Below the pieces are notes generated by a model. It was not told where the DNA came from. It saw nothing but the letters and a program-made list of their open reading frames with translations, and made no database searches. Below, one piece after another: positions 61,004 to 64,000 of a stretch of 64,000 bases of DNA (its first letter is position 1; every line of letters begins with the position of its first letter). The position numbers were made by a program, and so were the translations under genes. Origin of the DNA: Sediminibacterium sp. (GTDB taxonomy: Bacteria > Bacteroidota > Bacteroidia > Chitinophagales > Chitinophagaceae); contig NZ_JAHVAA010000006.1 in the NCBI RefSeq assembly GCF_019264485.1, forward strand, positions 62,001-126,000. The letters are read 5' to 3'.

Positions 61004-62242
61004 TTAATAAGCGGCTAAGTCAGCACAAAAATTCGTGCGCCATAATAATTTAAGGGTACAACACATTCTTATCTGTGCAAGTAGCCCTGCTGCAATAGTA
61101 AGCGCTCCTATAAAGAGTAATGTGCCTGTTATGCCAATACTGTCGGCCAGCAGACCCGCTAAAATAGCACCTACTACATAACCACTGTCTCTCCAGAAAC
61201 GAAATAAACTAAGTCCAACTGCCCGCTGTGAAGGGTGCAGGTTTTCGGCCATTACGGTGAGGAAATTGGGGTATACCAGTGCGGTACCAATACCCAATAG
61301 CGCAGCTGCTAGTAACATGCCGGGAAAAGAATATAAAAAGATCATCAGAAAAATGGCCAGCCCCTGAATAACCATACCTACTGTAATCAGTTGTTTTTTG
61401 CAGACATGGTCGCCCATTTTGCCGGTGAATAATTGTGCAAAGCCCCAGGTAGCAGGATATACTGCTGCAATCCAGCCAATCTCTACTGTACTGAACCCTC
61501 TTTGTATTAACAATAGCGGAAGCACCCCCCAAACCATAGCATCATTCATATTATTTACCAGTCCGTTGATAGAAACAGTACCCATATTATGATGCTTCCA
61601 GCTTACCTGCTTCCATAAATCACTGAATAATTTGTTGGTGGTAGTCTGCGTTTCCTGTAACACAAAATGGCTGGTATCTTTTACCAGCAACAAAGAGATG
61701 AGCAGCCCTGCAGCTGCAAAAAATATACCGGGTAAGAATGGAAAATACTGATAACCAAAATTGGAAGCAATATTACTGGCCAATAAAGCAGCAAGACCTA
61801 CTGCTACATACCCTGCAAACTCATTGATGCCCATGGCGAGCCCACGGTTTTTATTTCCTACCAGGTCAATCTTCATAATAACGGTCGATGACCAGGCCAG
61901 CCCCTGGTTAATCCCCAGGAAAATATTGGCTGCAATTACCCACCACCAGGAAGAGGCATACATGAGCAAAAACGGAACAGGCAGGGCAGCGATCCATCCA
62001 AGAATCAATACCTGTTTTCTTGTTTTTAGCAGGATGAGTTTTGCTACTGCAAGGTTTGCCAAAGCTTTTGTTAAGCCAAATGCAAGAATAAAAGAAAGGA
62101 TGACGGTGTATTCATTGAGAAAAAAAACTTCTTTACCCAGACCCGATAAAACAGATCTTTCAAGTCCGATCATAGCACCAACAAAGGCATTAACCAATAC
62201 CAGCAGGTAAAACTGGAAAGCATTTTTCTTTAATCCCTGCAT
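61004..62242 (-). CDS. MFS transporter, thiosulfate cluster
   Basis: A 412-residue, 12-helix major facilitator. Typical loops include GWIAALPVPF, a GNKNRGLAMGINEFAGY motif between helices 4 and 5, and GKMGDHVCKKQ between 8 and 9. An in-frame extension up to 62389 would overlap the YeeE-like gene and lacks hydrophobic sequence, so the ATG at 62242 is used, 8 bp after the stop of that gene. The substrate is unknown; the neighbours suggest an oxidised or reduced sulfur anion. Confidence 0.85.
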   Translation of the reverse strand: MQGLKKNAFQFYLLVLVNAFVGAMIGLERSVLSGLGKEVFFLNEYTVILSFILAFGLTKALANLAVAKLILLKTRKQVLILGWIAALPVPFLLMYASSWWWVIAANIFLGINQGLAWSSTVIMKIDLVGNKNRGLAMGINEFAGYVAVGLAALLASNIASNFGYQYFPFLPGIFFAAAGLLISLLLVKDTSHFVLQETQTTTNKLFSDLWKQVSWKHHNMGTVSINGLVNNMNDAMVWGVLPLLLIQRGFSTVEIGWIAAVYPATWGFAQLFTGKMGDHVCKKQLITVGMVIQGLAIFLMIFLYSFPGMLLAAALLGIGTALVYPNFLTVMAENLHPSQRAVGLSLFRFWRDSGYVVGAILAGLLADSIGITGTLLFIGALTIAAGLLAQIRMCCTLKLLWRTNFCADLAAY

Positions 62243-62250
62243 ACAATTGT

Positions 62251-62754
62251 TTAATGTGGCAAACGATCCCTGAAATAGCCATATACCCAGGTGCCTGCAA
62301 TAGCGCTTAATAAAACTACAATCATTACGGTAATACCCATACCAATTTGTGCGAAGATGGGTCCGGGGCATGCACCGGTGAGTGCCCATCCTAAACCAAA
62401 AATCAGTCCGCCAATGATTTGTCCTTTATTGAATTTTTTGGGTGTGAAATGGATGTCTTCACCATGAATGGTTTGTACTTTGAATTTTTTGATCAAGGCT
62501 ATCGAAATGGCCGCTACAACAACTGCCGTTCCGATTACACCATACATGTGAAAGCTTTGAAAACGAAACATCTCCTGCATGCGGAACCAGGAAATGATTT
62601 CAGCTTTCACAAAAACAATTCCAAATAAAATACCCACTGCGAGGTATTTAAAATTATACCACCATGGATGTTGCTGCTCCGACTCATTAATACACATGGT
62701 ATCGAGTGAGCGTACTTCAAAATCGGTTACTATTTCAGTTTGAGAATGATTCAT
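62251..62754 (-). CDS. YeeE/YedE-family half transporter (DUF6691)
   Basis: A 167-residue membrane protein corresponding to the C-terminal half of YeeE/YedE (thiosulfate/sulfur transport). The key Cys is C129 in FGLGWALTGACPGP, the family's second conserved Cys motif. Four helices are predicted; an N-terminal extension of about 30 residues is hydrophilic. In the crystal-characterised TsuA the two halves are one chain; here they are two genes, 9 bp apart, as in PmpA/PmpB-type systems. Confidence 0.9.
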   Translation of the reverse strand: MNHSQTEIVTDFEVRSLDTMCINESEQQHPWWYNFKYLAVGILFGIVFVKAEIISWFRMQEMFRFQSFHMYGVIGTAVVVAAISIALIKKFKVQTIHGEDIHFTPKKFNKGQIIGGLIFGLGWALTGACPGPIFAQIGMGITVMIVVLLSAIAGTWVYGYFRDRLPH

Positions 62755-62763
62755 GATTTTCAG

Positions 62764-63327
62764 TTACAGTTTCATAATAAAAGGAAGGATCAGGTTGGCC
62801 ATTAAAAATCCACCAGCCATAAAACAACAGGTAGCTACCAATGAGGGCCATTGCAGGTTAGCTAAACCCATGATGGCATGACCACTGGTACAACCACCTG
62901 CATAACGGGAACCAAAGCCCACTAAAAAGCCACCACCGATCATCATCACCAATCCGCGGGCTGAGAAAAAAGAGTCCCATGATACCAACTCTGTTGGTAC
63001 CATGCTGCTGTAATCGGTAATGCCATAATCTTTTAACTCATTCACCAGTTCGGGATGAACAAGAATGGGATTGGGGTCGGGTATGCCAAATGCTGCAATC
63101 ATTGCCCCAATAAGAATACCACCAACAAAAAACAGGTTCCATGATTCTTTTTTCCAGTTATACTGAAAAAAATTAATCCCCGCAGGAAAGCAGGCTGCAC
63201 AGGCATGACGCAGGTTGGCCGAAATACCAAAATGCTTATTACCCAACAATAATAGTATGGGAACAATTAATCCGATTAATGCCCCCGCTACATACCATGG
63301 CCAGGGCTGTTGTAAAAACTCCTTCAT
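62764..63327 (-). CDS. YeeE/YedE-family half transporter, first half
   Basis: A 187-residue membrane protein with the first-half motif [11 protein letters not shown] (C146), the Cys thought to relay thiosulfate through the pore. Additional Cys are in HACAACFP (about 41-47) and ATCCFMAGG. Helices at about 10-30, 65-82, 112-135, 137-160 and 165-184. Together with the next gene it should form one complete transporter for thiosulfate or a persulfide. Confidence 0.9.
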   Translation of the reverse strand: MKEFLQQPWPWYVAGALIGLIVPILLLLGNKHFGISANLRHACAACFPAGINFFQYNWKKESWNLFFVGGILIGAMIAAFGIPDPNPILVHPELVNELKDYGITDYSSMVPTELVSWDSFFSARGLVMMIGGGFLVGFGSRYAGGCTSGHAIMGLANLQWPSLVATCCFMAGGFLMANLILPFIMKL

Positions 63328-63343
63328 AAAAAAATATTGATTA

Positions 63344-63388
63344 CAAAAATGCTATTTATGGTCTTGTTGAAACGTGATACATGTCACG
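63344..63388 (-). promoter_or_regulatory. CRP/FNR-like site with -7 element ahead of the YeeE pair
   Basis: CGTGATACATGTCACG at 63373-63388 has GTGA and TCAC half-sites spaced by 6 bp, as in CRP-family operators. On the minus strand CATTTTTG (63351-63344) is a near-perfect -7 element, and no -33 TTG is present. The site centre lies about 42 bp before the expected start of transcription, the usual position of a class II activator. Confidence 0.5.
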
Positions 63389-63396
63389 ACTGCGCA

Positions 63397-64000
63397 CTAA
63401 TTTTTTTTGGCCTGAATAATGGGCAGAAAAGGGCCGTATTTATGCTGTTGCTCGCTAAAGCTATCTGTATAAGGGCCAAAAGGATGGTCGAAAGGTTTTT
63501 TTGAGATATCGGGCCAGTCATGCTGATTTCTGAAAACAGGACGTGGCTGTGAGTTTACATAGGCAGCAAGGTCCCAGGCTTCTTCATCGGTAAGACGGTT
63601 ATTATGTGTTAGTTCATTAAAAGGCATATTTGATTGCACAAAACCTGCGAAACTACTGAGACGGTATAACCCCGCACCGGTATTATAACTATCCATACCC
63701 CAAAGCGGAGGATAAATGTATCCGTCATTCCCGGTATTTATTTGCCCTTCTCCATTACTGCCATGACAGCGTTCGCAGTTTATTGCATATAATTTTTCCC
63801 CACGAACAGGGTCGGCAGCACGATCCAGTATTTCAGGAATTTGTATACCGCTGCCCTTCGGGCGATCATTTTTGGCAACATCTTTCCCTATCCATTTAAT
63901 ATATGCTTCAATGGCCCTGAACTCACGGCTATTGCTATCGGGAGCACTGCCATTTAAACTTCTTTCAAAACAATCACTTACACGTTTGTAAACCGTTTCC
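63397..64000 (-). CDS. tsdA: Diheme c-type cytochrome, TsdA-like thiosulfate dehydrogenase (partial)
   Basis: The window edge cuts the N-terminus; 200 residues remain. The visible part starts in a first-heme domain with VSDCFERSLNG, a TsdA hallmark, followed by a second domain with CERCHG (heme c) at about residues 86-91, GYIYPPLWGMDSYNTGAG, a Met ligand candidate in SNMPFNEL and the DLAAYVNSQPRP motif. TsdA joins two thiosulfates to tetrathionate in the periplasm. No start is visible; the reading continues beyond position 64000. The YeeE-like pair follows after 69 bp. Confidence 0.82.
   Translation of the reverse strand, partial: ETVYKRVSDCFERSLNGSAPDSNSREFRAIEAYIKWIGKDVAKNDRPKGSGIQIPEILDRAADPVRGEKLYAINCERCHGSNGEGQINTGNDGYIYPPLWGMDSYNTGAGLYRLSSFAGFVQSNMPFNELTHNNRLTDEEAWDLAAYVNSQPRPVFRNQHDWPDISKKPFDHPFGPYTDSFSEQQHKYGPFLPIIQAKKN

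Noticed and set aside
62243-62389. N-terminal extension of the MFS transporter
   Set aside because: It lies within the YeeE-like gene in another frame and is not hydrophobic.
1-64000. CRISPR arrays or insertion sequences
   Set aside because: No regularly spaced direct repeats with unique spacers, no cas genes and no transposase frames were found; the repeats seen are inverted and intergenic.

Overview
The window looks like a chromosomal segment of a Bacteroidota bacterium, most likely family Chitinophagaceae. The evidence is a subtilase with a type IX secretion (Por) sorting tail, TonB-dependent receptors with carboxypeptidase-like N-terminal domains, DUF4468 and DUF1080 proteins, -7 promoter elements of the TAnnTTTG type, tRNA genes without an encoded CCA end, and few Shine-Dalgarno sequences. 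No phage, insertion sequence or CRISPR array was seen. The assignment to family is inference.

0-12.5 kb: a fatty-acid hydroxylase/sterol desaturase, kdsB, then a hybrid sensor kinase, a CheY-like regulator, a YaiO-type outer-membrane barrel and an uncharacterised membrane-anchored protein. These face an operon on the other strand that encodes a HEAT-repeat membrane protein and a 1191-residue fusion of a processive glycosyltransferase with an LtaS-type phosphoglycerol transferase. Together they resemble a regulated cell-surface polysaccharide system. 12.5-24.9 kb: kdnB (with kdsB this points to 8-amino-Kdo in the LPS), a metal-type TonB receptor with a small Cys-rich partner, a DEAD-box helicase, a YdcZ-like transporter, a HEIGH-type metalloprotease, a T9SS subtilase, a D-threonine aldolase/D-serine dehydratase-like enzyme and RidA.

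25-29.3 kb: a compact operon of a SET-domain protein, an ATP-grasp ligase and an ATP-grasp-SET fusion, followed by a six-helix ABC-type membrane protein without an ATPase domain. This is the best candidate for an undescribed biosynthetic or modification system. 29.5-45.4 kb: a Gfo/Idh/MocA oxidoreductase with a DUF1080 protein, recQ, an orphan LuxR-type regulator, barrel proteins, hflX, a Rieske protein, a tRNA-Asn flanked by two decayed copies, an HxlR regulator diverging from a DinB protein, a penicillin-acylase-family enzyme and an NdpA-like protein.

45.5-59.5 kb: a full assimilatory sulfate reduction island. A SAM-I riboswitch, an intrinsic terminator and a 25-codon leader ORF with four consecutive Cys codons precede cysH-cysD-cysN-serine acetyltransferase-cysteine synthase. 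After a terminator come cobA-cysJ-cysI, then a TonB receptor and a fusion of precorrin-2 dehydrogenase with a TauE/SafE permease. A 17-bp palindrome of the same 6-5-6 geometry stands in front of all three units. 59.8-64 kb: DUF4468 and DUF1003 proteins and a thiosulfate-linked set on the minus strand (TsdA-like cytochrome c cut by the window edge, two YeeE/YedE halves, an MFS transporter).

Intergenic regions hold a striking set of dispersed inverted repeats in several sequence families, mostly placed just after stop codons.
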